NCBI RefSeq assembly: GCF_024505145.1
Contig: NZ_JANIAA010000018.1
Span: 112,257-176,256, forward strand
Origin: Streptomyces rugosispiralis
Lineage (GTDB): Bacteria > Actinomycetota > Actinomycetes > Streptomycetales > Streptomycetaceae
DNA: 64,000 nt
Direction: 5' to 3'
Shown here: positions 43,808-52,866 of the stretch, in pieces
Layout: every line of letters starts with the position of its first letter
Numbering within the stretch: the first letter of the stretch is position 1
Notes under the pieces: model-generated
What the model saw: only the letters and a program-made list of their open reading frames with translations
Told to the model about the DNA's origin: nothing
Database searches by the model: none
Translations under genes and position numbers: made by a program

Positions 43808-45040
43808 TCAGCGGCGGGCGACGCCCTCCGCGCGGGCGGCCGCGGCGACGGCCGCGGTCACGGCGGGGGCGACCCGCTCGTCGAACGGCGAGGGGATCAC
43901 CTTGTCCGCGCTCAGCTCGTCGGCCACCACGGCGGCCAGCGCCTCGGCGGCCGCGAGCTTCATGCCCTCGGTGATCCGGGAGGCCCGGACCTGGAGGGCG
44001 CCCGCGAAGATGCCGGGAAAGGCGAGGACGTTGTTGATCTGGTTCGGGAAGTCGCTGCGCCCGGTGGCGACCACGGACGCGTACCGGTGGGCGACGTCCG
44101 GGTGGATCTCCGGGTTGGGGTTGGCCATCGCGAAGATGAAGGCGTCCGGCGCCATCTTGGCCACCGCGTCCTGCGGCACCGTGCCGCCGCTGACGCCGAT
44201 GAAGACGTCGGCGCCGTCCAGCGCGGCCTCCAGGGACCCGGTGAGCCCGGCCTTGTTGGTGAAGCCGGCCAGCTCGCGCTTGACGTCGGTGAGGTCCTCG
44301 CGGTCCGGCGAGACGACGCCCTTGCGGTCGCACACCGCCACATCGCCGATGCCCGCCTCGGTGAGGATCCGGGCGATGGCCACACCGGCGGCGCCCGCCC
44401 CGGAGATGACGGCGCGCAGCTGACCCAGCGCACGGTTCGTCAGCTTGGCCGCGTTGCGCAGCGCGGCGAGGGTGACCACCGCCGTGCCGTGCTGGTCGTC
44501 GTGGAAGATCGGGATGTCGACCCGCTCCTGGAGCTTTCGCTCGATCTCGAAGCAGCGGGGCGCGGAGATGTCCTCCAGATTGACGCCGCCGAACGAGGGC
44601 GCGAACCGGGCGACGGTCTCCACGATCTCGTCCACGTCCCGGCAGTCGAGCGCGATCGGCACCGCGTCCACACCGCCGAACTGCTTGAAGAGGATCGCCT
44701 TGCCCTCCATCACCGGAAGGGACGCCTCCGGACCGATGTCACCGAGCCCCAGCACCGCGCTGCCGTCCGTCACCACGGCGACGACCTGGGACTTCCAGGT
44801 GTAGTCATGGACGAGCTCGGGCTGCTCGGCGATCGCGCTGCACACCTTGGCCACGCCCGGTGTGTACGCGAGGGACAGATCGTCCCGGTTCCGCACGGGC
44901 ACGGTCGCCTGGACGGCCATCTTGCCGCCGCGGTGCAGGGCGAACGCCGGATCGAAGGGCTCACCATCGGTCACGCCTTCGGCTCCTTCGCCGCTGTCGC
45001 TTGTGCTGTCGCTGCGAGGATTGACCATCTCCGCTGCCAC
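43808..45040 (-). CDS. Malic enzyme, NAD(P)-dependent decarboxylating
   Basis: 410 residues from GTG 45040, seven bases after AAAGGGG; ATG 45028 is an alternative. The short bacterial malic-enzyme form: SLAYTPGVAKVC (Tyr of the active site), GSAVLGLGDIGP, IFHDDQHGTAVV (metal-binding Asp residues), SGAGAAGVAIARIL for nucleotide binding, GVSGGTVPQ and ANPNPEI. It converts malate to pyruvate and CO2 and supplies NADPH or NADH. I recall an NADP-dependent malic enzyme at the syntenic S. coelicolor position; cofactor cannot be proved here. No phosphotransacetylase extension. Confidence 0.93.
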   Translation of the reverse strand: MAAEMVNPRSDSTSDSGEGAEGVTDGEPFDPAFALHRGGKMAVQATVPVRNRDDLSLAYTPGVAKVCSAIAEQPELVHDYTWKSQVVAVVTDGSAVLGLGDIGPEASLPVMEGKAILFKQFGGVDAVPIALDCRDVDEIVETVARFAPSFGGVNLEDISAPRCFEIERKLQERVDIPIFHDDQHGTAVVTLAALRNAAKLTNRALGQLRAVISGAGAAGVAIARILTEAGIGDVAVCDRKGVVSPDREDLTDVKRELAGFTNKAGLTGSLEAALDGADVFIGVSGGTVPQDAVAKMAPDAFIFAMANPNPEIHPDVAHRYASVVATGRSDFPNQINNVLAFPGIFAGALQVRASRITEGMKLAAAEALAAVVADELSADKVIPSPFDERVAPAVTAAVAAAARAEGVARR

Positions 45041-45551
45041 TGTTTGACCCCTTTGTCGTTTTTCTGTCGAGGGTATCCGCCCCAGGTTCGGAGCGGGCGG
45101 GCACCGCGTCGTCCCATTCAGCGGATGACCACCGCATGGGTGTGGGTACGAACGCCGGGCGCGTCGCACACGCGCCCTGAGCCCCGGGTGAGGGGGGTAG
45201 CCGTCTGTTCTACCTGAAGCGCGCGTCGAGGGACGAACGAGTTCTGGTGCCATGACGCCGGAAAACCAGGCATTACGCCTGAAGGCGGGCGAAGCTCTAG
45301 GGAAAGTCCACGCCGCTGTCACGCGCTGTTCCCCGCGTGATCATGAGCCCGCCCCGCGCCGCCGGCCGCCGCTGTCCGGCCGGTACCGCTGTCCGGTTGT
45401 GCACCACGGGGATCGCCCGTTATCCGATTTTGACATGGCCAGCGGCCCGTACGGGCCTGTCCGATGGCAAGATGCCCCAATCACACGAGATCGCGACACC
45501 CACAAACGTGTTCCCCAGATCTCGCCCCCTCACCCTGCCGGAGGAACCAGC
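45041..45551. other. Divergent promoter region of malic enzyme and the ABC operon
   Basis: 511 bp without a convincing gene. It contains TTGACA at 45430-45435, about 115 bp before the ABC operon, without a well-placed -10, and a 14-bp perfect palindrome GGCCCGTACGGGCC at 45444-45457 that could be an operator. An open frame runs through on the plus strand from 45252 but lacks conserved sequence or a ribosome site. Confidence 0.45.
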
Positions 45552-46505
45552 ATGACCGCCAGCTTCACGCCCCGTGGGGCCACCCTGAAGTCCCGGATGG
45601 CCCCCGTCGGCGCGATAGCGGTGGTGGGCGTCCTGCTGCTGACGGGCTGCGGCGATCAGACCGACAAGGCCACGGGCGGCTCCAACAGCAACTCCGCCCC
45701 GCTGTTCAACCAGCTGCCCAAGGAGATCCAGAGCTCCAAGGTGATCAAGGTGGGCTCGGACATCAACTACCCGCCGGTCGAGTTCAAGAAGAACGGCCAG
45801 GTCATGGGCATCGACCCGGACATCGCGGACGCCCTCGGCAAGCAGCTCGGGGTGAAGTTCGAGTTCAACAACGGCACCTTCGACACCCTGCTCTCGGGTC
45901 TGCGCTCCAAGCGCTACGACATCGCCATGTCGGCCATGACCGACAACAAGGGCCGCCAGGAGGGCGTCGACCCGGACACCGGCAAGAAGGCGGGCGAGGG
46001 CGTCGACTTCGTCGACTACTTCACCGCGGGTGTCTCGATCTACACCAAGAGGGGCGCCAACTCGGGGATCAAGACCTGGGACGACCTGTGCGGCAAGAAG
46101 ATCGTCGTGCAGCGCGGCACGGTCTCCCACGACCTGGCCAAGTCCCAGTCGAAGACCTGCCAGAAGAACGGCAAGGGCAAGATCTCGGTCGAGGCGTTCG
46201 GCAACGACACCGAGGCCCAGACCCGGCTGCGCGGCGGTGGCGCCGTCGCCGGCTCCAGCGACTTCCCGGTGGCCGCGTACGCGGTGAAGACCTCGGGCGG
46301 TGGCAAGGACTTCGAGCTCGTCGGCGATCAGGTGGAGGCGGCCCCGTACGGCATCGCCGTCGCCAAGAAGAACACCCAGCTCCGCGATGCCATCAAGCAG
46401 GCCCTCGCCCTGATCATCGCGAACGGCGAATACGACAAGATCATCGCGAAGTGGGGCGTCAAGGACGGCGCGGTCACCAAGGCCATCATCAACGGCGGCA
46501 AGTGA
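45552..46505 (+). CDS. Polar amino-acid ABC transporter, substrate-binding lipoprotein
   Basis: 317 residues from ATG 45552, following GGAGG. Lipoprotein signal with lipobox LLTGC; the lipidated Cys is residue 33. The family 3 binding-protein fold shows in VIKVGSDINYPPVEF, GIDPDIADALGKQLG and FDTLLSGLRSKRYDIAMSAMTDN. Anchored outside the membrane, it delivers glutamate/arginine-type amino acids to the permease and ATPase genes that follow at 43 bp and then with a 4-bp overlap. Confidence 0.94.
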   Translation: MTASFTPRGATLKSRMAPVGAIAVVGVLLLTGCGDQTDKATGGSNSNSAPLFNQLPKEIQSSKVIKVGSDINYPPVEFKKNGQVMGIDPDIADALGKQLGVKFEFNNGTFDTLLSGLRSKRYDIAMSAMTDNKGRQEGVDPDTGKKAGEGVDFVDYFTAGVSIYTKRGANSGIKTWDDLCGKKIVVQRGTVSHDLAKSQSKTCQKNGKGKISVEAFGNDTEAQTRLRGGGAVAGSSDFPVAAYAVKTSGGGKDFELVGDQVEAAPYGIAVAKKNTQLRDAIKQALALIIANGEYDKIIAKWGVKDGAVTKAIINGGK

Positions 46506-46548
46506 TCCGGCCCTCCCCCGTCCGCGCTCGCGCTGAAAGGCACCATCC

Positions 46549-47483
46549 GTGACTACTAAGATCGAAAAGGCGGGCCCGGTCGACGCCCCGCCGCCGGCGC
46601 CGGAGAGCATCAAGGCCATCCCGGTGCGGCACTACGGCCGCTGGGTCGCCGCGATCATCGCCATCGCCCTGATCGCCCTGCTGATCTCCGCCTTCGCCCG
46701 CGGTGATGTCAACTGGAACGCCATCCCGGACTACTTCTTCGACGGCGAGGTCCTCAAGGGCGTTCGCAACACCGTCTGGATCACCATCCTCTCGATGGTG
46801 CTCGGCGTGGCCCTCGGCATCATCCTCGCGGTGATGCGGCTGTCGAAGAACCCGGTGACCGCCTCCATCGCCTGGGGCTACATCTGGTTCTTCCGCGGCA
46901 CCCCGGTCTATGTGCAACTGCTGGTCTGGTTCAACCTCGGTCTGGTGTTCGACTACATCAACATCATGCCGATCTACAAGGACGAGTGGTCGGACTTCAT
47001 GACCCCGTTCCTGGCCGCCCTGCTGGGCCTGGGCCTGAACGAGGCCGCGTACATGGCCGAGATCTGCCGGGCCGGCATCCAGTCGGTCGACGAGGGCCAG
47101 TCCGAGGCCGCCCAGGCGCTCGGCATGAGCCACGCCAAGACGCTGCGCCGGGTGGTGCTGCCGCAGGCGATGCGGGTGATCGTGCCGCCGACCGGCAATG
47201 AGTTCATCAACATGCTCAAGACCACCTCGCTGGTGATCGCGGTGCAGTACTGGGACCTGCTCCAGGCCACCTCCGAGGTCGGGCAGAACTCCGGCGCCAC
47301 GGCGGAGATGCTCTTCCTCGCGGCCGCCTGGTACCTGATCCTGACCTCCGTGCTCAGCGTCGGCCAGTACTACCTGGAGCGGTACTACGCGCGCGGCTCG
47401 AGCCGTAGCCTGCCGGACACCCCGCTGCAGCGGGTCCGGGCCAATCTGCTCTCCCTCGGCAACCGCTCCGGAGGTGTCAACGT

Positions 47484-47487
<4 letters not shown>
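46549..47487 (+). CDS. Polar amino-acid ABC transporter, permease
   Basis: 312 residues from GTG 46549. A 25-residue cytoplasmic start, a first membrane helix at 32-50, and four or five more. The ATPase-contact EAA loop reads NEAAYMAEICRAGIQSVDEGQSEAAQALG, typical for the HisM/GlnP group. A single permease gene in the operon implies a homodimer, or a partner elsewhere. Its stop overlaps the ATPase start (ATGA). Confidence 0.94.
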
Positions 47488-48245
<758 letters not shown>

Positions 48246-48277
48246 GCGGATCGGCGGAAGTCGGCTGGGGTTCGGTG

Positions 48278-48294
48278 GCGCCCCGAAGGGGCGC
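48278..48294. terminator. Hairpin GCGCCCC-GAA-GGGGCGC
   Basis: A perfect 7-bp stem with GAA loop, followed by GGGGAACTGCGCGACCAGCC. This exact context is very common after Streptomyces genes and acts as a terminator and dispersed repeat. Confidence 0.8.
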
Positions 48295-48381
48295 GGGGAA
48301 CTGCGCGACCAGCCACGACGGCGCCGCGGACGATCGACGGCAGGTCAGGGCACTTCCAGCGGAGCGCTGAGCCGCCGCATA

Positions 48382-48425
48382 TGCGCGAGGGCGGTACGGG
48401 CACCCGCCCGTACCGCCCTCGCGCA
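48382..48425. terminator. Strong bidirectional hairpin
   Basis: Perfect 19-bp stem (48382-48400 and 48407-48425) with a 6-nt loop, between the ATPase gene and the convergent methyltransferase gene. Confidence 0.88.
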
Positions 48426-48438
48426 CTCCGCCCCGGGG

Positions 48439-49215
48439 TCACTTCAGCCCGAGCACCATCGCGTCCGAGGGCGAGCACCAGACGGCCCGCGCCTCGCCGA
48501 AGCCCCCCTCGCGCAGTGCCCCGACATGCCAGGCGACGGACTGCGTCTCACCGTCCGCGTGGTCGCCGTCGGCCGGGTTGCCGAAGATCGTGAACCGCTC
48601 GGCGACCGGCCCGGCCAGCACCTCGTCCCGTGCGGCGGTCCGCCACCAGTCCGCCCAGTCCTGGCTGCCCTCGGCCCTGGCCCGCGTCCGCCGCGCCTCC
48701 TGGTACGCGTGGTCGGCGGCGTTCAGCCGGGGCGTGGCCGGATCGGGCATATGGTCCGCGTTGAGGAACACCCCGCCCTCCCGCACCACGCCCGCGATCT
48801 GCCCGTACAGCACCCGCAGCTCGTCCGAGCGCAGCCAGTGGAGCGCCGTGGCGGTCAGCACGGCGTCGTACGCACGGTGCGGCAACCGCTCGGTCCAGCC
48901 GGGGTCGCGCAGATCGGCGGTCACGAACTCGGCGCGCGGCTCGGCCGCGAAGTGGCCGCGGGCGATCGTCAGCAGCGCGGGGTCGAGGTCCACGCCGGTG
49001 CTGGTGGCGCCCGGGAACCGGCGCAGCGCCCGGTCCGAGATACTGCCCGTGCCACACGCCAGGTCGAGGATCCGGGGCTCCGGGCCGACGATGGCCTCGA
49101 CCGCGTCGAGCATCACCCGGAACCGTTCCTCACGATCGGGGAGGTACCACTCCTGCTGCCGGTCCCAGCTCCGCTGCCACGCCTGCCAGTCCGCCACGGC
49201 GACGGTGTCCGTCAT
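48439..49215 (-). CDS. Class I SAM-dependent methyltransferase
   Basis: 258 residues from ATG 49215, with GGAGGGG seven bases upstream. Motif I ILDLACGTGSISDRAL (about 54-69), acidic end of strand 2 in STGVDLDPALL, VTADLRDP and AVLTATALHWL. The substrate domain is not recognisable; trans-aconitate or small-molecule methyltransferases are the closest in layout. Cytosolic, monocistronic, divergent from a CGNR gene. Confidence 0.86.
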   Translation of the reverse strand: MTDTVAVADWQAWQRSWDRQQEWYLPDREERFRVMLDAVEAIVGPEPRILDLACGTGSISDRALRRFPGATSTGVDLDPALLTIARGHFAAEPRAEFVTADLRDPGWTERLPHRAYDAVLTATALHWLRSDELRVLYGQIAGVVREGGVFLNADHMPDPATPRLNAADHAYQEARRTRARAEGSQDWADWWRTAARDEVLAGPVAERFTIFGNPADGDHADGETQSVAWHVGALREGGFGEARAVWCSPSDAMVLGLK

Positions 49216-49332
49216 CGAGCCCCTCCAAGCCATGCGTCATCGCCTCGGCGCATCCGCCCGTAATACCCTCGTAGGCAGAACGCCTCTTACCTGACCCGAT
49301 ATGACCCTAGACCGCCACCGTAAGGACCACAA

Positions 49333-49995
49333 GTGGAATTGGCTTATTACTCGGATCTCGCCGTGCGCCTGGTCAACAGCGAGGAGCCGAGCCGCGGCAC
49401 CGACACCCTGACCTCGGTGGAGGCCGTACGGGCGCTCTTCGGGGAAAGCCAGCAGGCGGCCCGGCGGACGACCGACGCCGATGTCACCCGGCTGAGGTCG
49501 GTCAGGGCCCGGCTGCGCGCGGTCTTCGAGGCGGCGGCGGGCGGCGACGAGGTGCTGGCGGTGGACCTGCTGAACGCGCTGCTGATCGAGTTCCCGGTGA
49601 GCCCGCAGATCTCCGGCCACGAGACCCGCGACGAGGACGGCCGCCCCGACTGGCATATGCACATCGCGGACTACGCCGCCAACGCGGGCGCCGGCTTCGC
49701 CGCGACCGCCTCGATGGGGCTGGCCTTCCACCTCACCGAACTGGGCGCCGACCGGCTGGGCATCTGTGAGGCGTCACCCTGTCGCAACGCCTATCTCGAC
49801 ACATCGACAAATCGTTCCCGGCGCTACTGCTCCGACCGCTGCGCCACCCGCGCCAATGTGGCCGCCTACCGCGCCCGCAAACGCCTGGACGCCGAGCGGA
49901 CGGCCGGCGCCGAGCGCAGCCGACGCCAGGACCGCGAGCCCACGGGCCGTACGGCGGACACCGCCCAGGAGACCAGCCCGGCCATCGACCGCTGA
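49333..49995 (+). CDS. CGNR zinc-finger (ABATE-domain) putative regulator
   Basis: 220 residues from GTG 49333, with AAGGA seven bases upstream. The ABATE domain covers 1-130, then a Cys4 zinc finger: Cys145, Cys150, Cys166, Cys170; the name-giving CGN motif reads CRN here (CRNAYLD), followed by RRYCSDRCATRANVAAYRARK. These are thought to be stress-related transcription regulators. The last 43 codons overlap the 3' end of sodX on the other strand by 130 bp. Confidence 0.87.
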   Translation: MELAYYSDLAVRLVNSEEPSRGTDTLTSVEAVRALFGESQQAARRTTDADVTRLRSVRARLRAVFEAAAGGDEVLAVDLLNALLIEFPVSPQISGHETRDEDGRPDWHMHIADYAANAGAGFAATASMGLAFHLTELGADRLGICEASPCRNAYLDTSTNRSRRYCSDRCATRANVAAYRARKRLDAERTAGAERSRRQDREPTGRTADTAQETSPAIDR

Positions 49996-50360
49996 CCACC
50001 TCGCCCGGCGCCGCGCAGCGGCCGCAGCCGCACCCAGGCCCGCGCCACCACCAGTTCGTCCGGCACGACGCCGAACTCCCGGCTGTCGTTCTCCACATAC
50101 GGGTTGTCGCCCTTGACCCACCAGCCGCCGTCGCGCCGCTCCACCGCGCGCTTGACGATCAGCAGATCCTGCCGGAACGGATGGCGCAGAACCACCACGT
50201 CCCCCGGCCGTACGGGCGCGCCGTAGCGCACCACCAACTGGTCGCCGGGGTACAGCGTCGGCTGCATCGACGGGTTGTACACCTCCGCGAGCCCGATCCG
50301 CAGCAGCCCGCGCTGGTCGCGGTCCGACTCCTGCCCGCGATCGCCCTGCTGCTCCCGCAT
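49866..50360 (-). CDS. sodX: Nickel superoxide dismutase maturation protease
   Basis: 164 residues from ATG 50360, seven bases after GGAGGT. S24/S26-type signal-peptidase fold: Ser31 in NPSMQPTL and Lys70 in LIVKRAV as the catalytic dyad, with VRPGDVVVLRHPF between. It removes the short N-terminal leader of the SodN precursor so that the new His1 can bind nickel. The 45 C-terminal residues are Arg/Ser-rich, unlike the core, and lie in the region overlapping the CGNR gene. Divergent from sodN. Confidence 0.93.
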   Translation of the reverse strand: MREQQGDRGQESDRDQRGLLRIGLAEVYNPSMQPTLYPGDQLVVRYGAPVRPGDVVVLRHPFRQDLLIVKRAVERRDGGWWVKGDNPYVENDSREFGVVPDELVVARAWVRLRPLRGAGRGGQRSMAGLVSWAVSAVRPVGSRSWRRLRSAPAVRSASRRLRAR

Positions 50361-50520
50361 CACGGCACCTCCGGTCCTCACCCTGCACCCATCACGATCC
50401 CAGGCATCCCAGCCTTGCACTGGACTTTTGACCTAAGCCCCCCGGGGCACCCGAGAAAAGGCTTCCCCCACGGAGTAATCTCGCACCTGAGAAGACGATC
50501 ACGAATGGAAGGACAGCTCT

Positions 50521-50916
50521 ATGCTCTCCCGCCTGTTCGCCCCCAAGGTTCAGGTCAGCGCCCACTGCGACCTGCCCTGCGGTGTGTACGACCCGGCCCA
50601 GGCCCGCATCGAAGCCGAGTCCGTCAAGGCCGTCCAGGAGAAGTACCAGGCCAACGAGGACCCGCACTTCCGCGCCCGTGCCACCACCATCAAGGAGGAG
50701 CGCGCGGAGCTCGCCAAGCACCATGTCTCGGTGCTGTGGAGCGACTACTTCAAGCCTCCGCACTTCGAGAAGTACCCCGAGCTGCACCAGCTGGTCAACG
50801 ACACCCTCAAGGCCCTGAGCGCGGCCAAGGGCTCGACCGACCCGGCCACCGGGCAGAAGGCCCTGGACTACATCGCCCAGATCGACAAGATCTTCTGGGA
50901 GACCAAGAAGGGCTGA
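50521..50916 (+). CDS. sodN: Nickel superoxide dismutase precursor
   Basis: 131 residues from ATG 50521, with GGAAGGA upstream. The 14-residue leader MLSRLFAPKVQVSA is followed by the nickel hook HCDLPCGVYDP: His15, Cys16, Cys20 and Tyr23 become His1, Cys2, Cys6 and Tyr9 after cleavage. The remainder is the four-helix bundle that forms a hexamer. It dismutates superoxide in the cytosol. In S. coelicolor expression needs nickel and is opposed under nickel limitation by a small RNA from sodF; no Nur box is recognised here. Confidence 0.97.
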   Translation: MLSRLFAPKVQVSAHCDLPCGVYDPAQARIEAESVKAVQEKYQANEDPHFRARATTIKEERAELAKHHVSVLWSDYFKPPHFEKYPELHQLVNDTLKALSAAKGSTDPATGQKALDYIAQIDKIFWETKKG

Positions 50917-50941
50917 CCCCGCCCTTCCGTAGCACCACCAG

Positions 50942-50984
50942 ACCGCACCCGAGCCGCCCCGAGTGGCCCGGGTGCGGTTTTCTT
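50942..50984 (+). terminator. Rho-independent terminator of sodN
   Basis: A 10-bp stem ACCGCACCCG / CGGGTGCGGT (50942-50951, 50969-50978) followed by TTTCTTT, one of the few in the window with a T-rich tail. Confidence 0.9.
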
Positions 50985-51060
50985 TGTCGTGAACTTTGCG
51001 TGAACCTTGCTGGTTTGCCTTGAACGTCCTTGCCGAGCGCCGCGGTTGACGCCCCGCCCC

Positions 51061-51621
51061 TCACCCCCGCGGGCTGATGCCCGCCACGGTCAGGCGCAGC
51101 AGCCGGGTCGCCTCGGTGGCCGGGTCGGGGTGGTGCTGGGTGGTCAGGGCGATGCCGGCGACCAGGGTGACCAGGTCGACCGGGGTCACGCCGGGGGCCA
51201 CCGCGCCGACCTGAGCGGCTCGCCGCAGCAGGGGTTCGCCCGCCTCGGCGAGGGTGCTGACGCAGGGGTTCGCGTGCTCCGGGTCGAGTTCCCCGTTCCG
51301 CAGGAGCGCGGCGGCCAGGCCCTGGACGGTGGCGGAGTAGACGGTGAGCGCGTCCAGCCAGTCCAGCAGGGCGGCCCGTATGTCGTCCGCCTCCGCGAGT
51401 TCACGGGCACGGGCGGCCAGGGATTCGATGCGCTCGCGGAAGACCGCTTCCAGCAGGGCGTGCCGGGTGGGGAAGTGGCGGCGCACGGTGGCCGAGCCGA
51501 CTCCGGCGGTGCGGGCGATCTGTTCCAGGGAGGCCTCGGCGCCGTGGGTGGCGACCTCCTCCTCGGCGACGGCGAGGATGCGCGCGTAGTTGCGCCGGGC
51601 GTCCGCGCGCTGGGCGGGCAT
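51061..51621 (-). CDS. TetR-family regulator
   Basis: 186 residues from ATG 51621, eight bases after GGAGGT; GTG 51630 lies directly on the ribosome site and is unlikely. HTH residues 10-58 (YARILAVAEEEVATHGAEASLEQIARTAGVGSATVRRHFPTR), helical ligand domain after. Divergent from an NmrA-like oxidoreductase. Two identical 12-bp direct sites in the gap are probable operators. Confidence 0.92.
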   Translation of the reverse strand: MPAQRADARRNYARILAVAEEEVATHGAEASLEQIARTAGVGSATVRRHFPTRHALLEAVFRERIESLAARARELAEADDIRAALLDWLDALTVYSATVQGLAAALLRNGELDPEHANPCVSTLAEAGEPLLRRAAQVGAVAPGVTPVDLVTLVAGIALTTQHHPDPATEATRLLRLTVAGISPRG

Positions 51622-51641
51622 GGCGGTCACCTCCGGGTTGC

Positions 51642-51697
51642 TAAGTGGCGGGGTCCTCCGTATCGTACCGAGACATAAGTGGCGGGGCCCGCCGTTT
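51642..51697. promoter_or_regulatory. Two TAAGTGGCGGGG sites in the TetR/NmrA promoter gap
   Basis: TAAGTGGCGGGG at 51642-51653 and again at 51676-51687, 34 bp apart. The second continues as CCCGCC, making GGCGGG-G-CCCGCC palindromic; the first continues as TCCTCC, a weaker half. AAGTGGCGG-type palindromes are common TetR targets in Streptomyces. Confidence 0.65.
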
Positions 51698-51751
51698 AGC
51701 CTTTCCGGTCGACTTGTCGATGAGTCGATTCACCTCTGCCCGAGGAGCAGC

Positions 51752-52678
51752 ATGCCTTCGCAATCCCCGACGTCCGCCCCCGTCCTTGTCACCGGTGCCA
51801 CCGGACAGCAGGGCGGTGCCACCGCCCGCGCCCTGCTCTCGGCGGGCGTTCCCGTGCGGGCCCTGGTCCGCGACCCCGCGACCGAGCGGGCCAAGGCCGT
51901 GGCGGCGCTCGGCGCCGAGCTGGTCAAGGGCGACCTCCTCGACCTCGACTCGGTGCGGCGGGCCGCCGAGGGGGCGCGTGCCGTCTTCTCGATCCAGATG
52001 CCCGATATGAACGATCTCCAGGGCGACTCCGAGTGGGTCCAGGGGCGCAACCTGATCGACGCCGCGCGGGACGCGGGGGTGGCGCAGTTCGTGCACACCT
52101 CCGTCTCCGGCGCCGGGCAGCACCACACCGCGCCCGGCTGGGCGGAGGGCCGCTGGGCGGCGATGGAGCACTACTTCGCGACCAAGACCGGCCTCCAGGA
52201 CCGGGTCCGCGAGGCGGGCTTCCGCCACTGGACGCTGCTCAAGCCCGCCTTCTTCATGGAGAACTTCCTGTCCCTGCTCCCGAACGGCCCCGAGGGCGGC
52301 CTGGCCACCATCCTCAAGCCCGGCACCGAACTCGCCCTCATCGCCGTCGCCGACATCGGCACGGCGGCCGCCGCGGCCTTCGCCGACCCGGAGCGGTTCC
52401 ACGAGGTCGAGCTGGAGCTGGCGGGCGACCACATGACCATGGCCCGGGTCGCCGAGGTCCTCTCCGAGGTCACGGGCACCGATCTGACCGCCCCGTCGAT
52501 GACCGTGGACGAGGCGCTCGCCGCCGGGATGCCGCAGTGGGGCCTCGGACATGAGTGGACGAACACGGTCGGCCAGCCCGCCCGCCCCGAGTTCGCGCGG
52601 GCCCTCGGCCTCCCGCTCACCGGCTTCGCCGAGTGGGCCGGACGCCATCTGCGGCCCGCGCGGCCCACGGTGGTCTGA
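51752..52678 (+). CDS. NmrA-family NAD(P)-binding protein
   Basis: 308 residues from ATG 51752, seven bases after GAGGAG. Dinucleotide motif GATGQQGG at 15-22, RALVRDP after strand 2, VKGDLLDLDSVRRA, then VHTSVSGAG. The family includes redox sensors that bind NAD(P) without catalysis and active quinone reductases; Tyr-x3-Lys is not present in the classical place. Divergent from the TetR gene and probably repressed by it. Confidence 0.9.
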   Translation: MPSQSPTSAPVLVTGATGQQGGATARALLSAGVPVRALVRDPATERAKAVAALGAELVKGDLLDLDSVRRAAEGARAVFSIQMPDMNDLQGDSEWVQGRNLIDAARDAGVAQFVHTSVSGAGQHHTAPGWAEGRWAAMEHYFATKTGLQDRVREAGFRHWTLLKPAFFMENFLSLLPNGPEGGLATILKPGTELALIAVADIGTAAAAAFADPERFHEVELELAGDHMTMARVAEVLSEVTGTDLTAPSMTVDEALAAGMPQWGLGHEWTNTVGQPARPEFARALGLPLTGFAEWAGRHLRPARPTVV

Positions 52679-52713
52679 CCCGCGCGCTCCCACGCGCTCC
52701 CCAAGGCGTCCAC

Positions 52714-52860
52714 TCCGGGCTCGGGCTCCGGGCTCCGGGCTCCGGGCTCCGGGCTCCGGGCTGTGGTTGATGCCCGGACCGGAGTGGACGAGGGTGGAAG
52801 GGAGCCCTGGTGGACGGACCCGGTGCCGTCCCGGAGGGATGGTGCCGTCCCGGAGGGATG
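52714..52860. repeat. 7-bp and 19-bp tandem repeats before the SpoIIE-type gene
   Basis: CGGGCTC is repeated about seven times around 52715-52770, and GTGCCGTCCCGGAGGGATG is duplicated exactly at 52823-52841 and 52842-52860. The second duplication copies a ribosome site and ATG, creating several candidate starts for the next gene. Confidence 0.85.
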
Positions 52861-52866
52861 GCGAGG

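Noticed and set aside
45252..45551. In-frame upstream extension of the ABC binding protein by 100 codons
   Set aside because: It would bury the lipoprotein signal peptide; ATG 45552 with GGAGG places the lipobox correctly.
50361..50520. Nur box in the sodX/sodN gap
   Set aside because: TTGCA occurs once (in CCTTGCACTGG) but no TGCAA partner follows at the required spacing.
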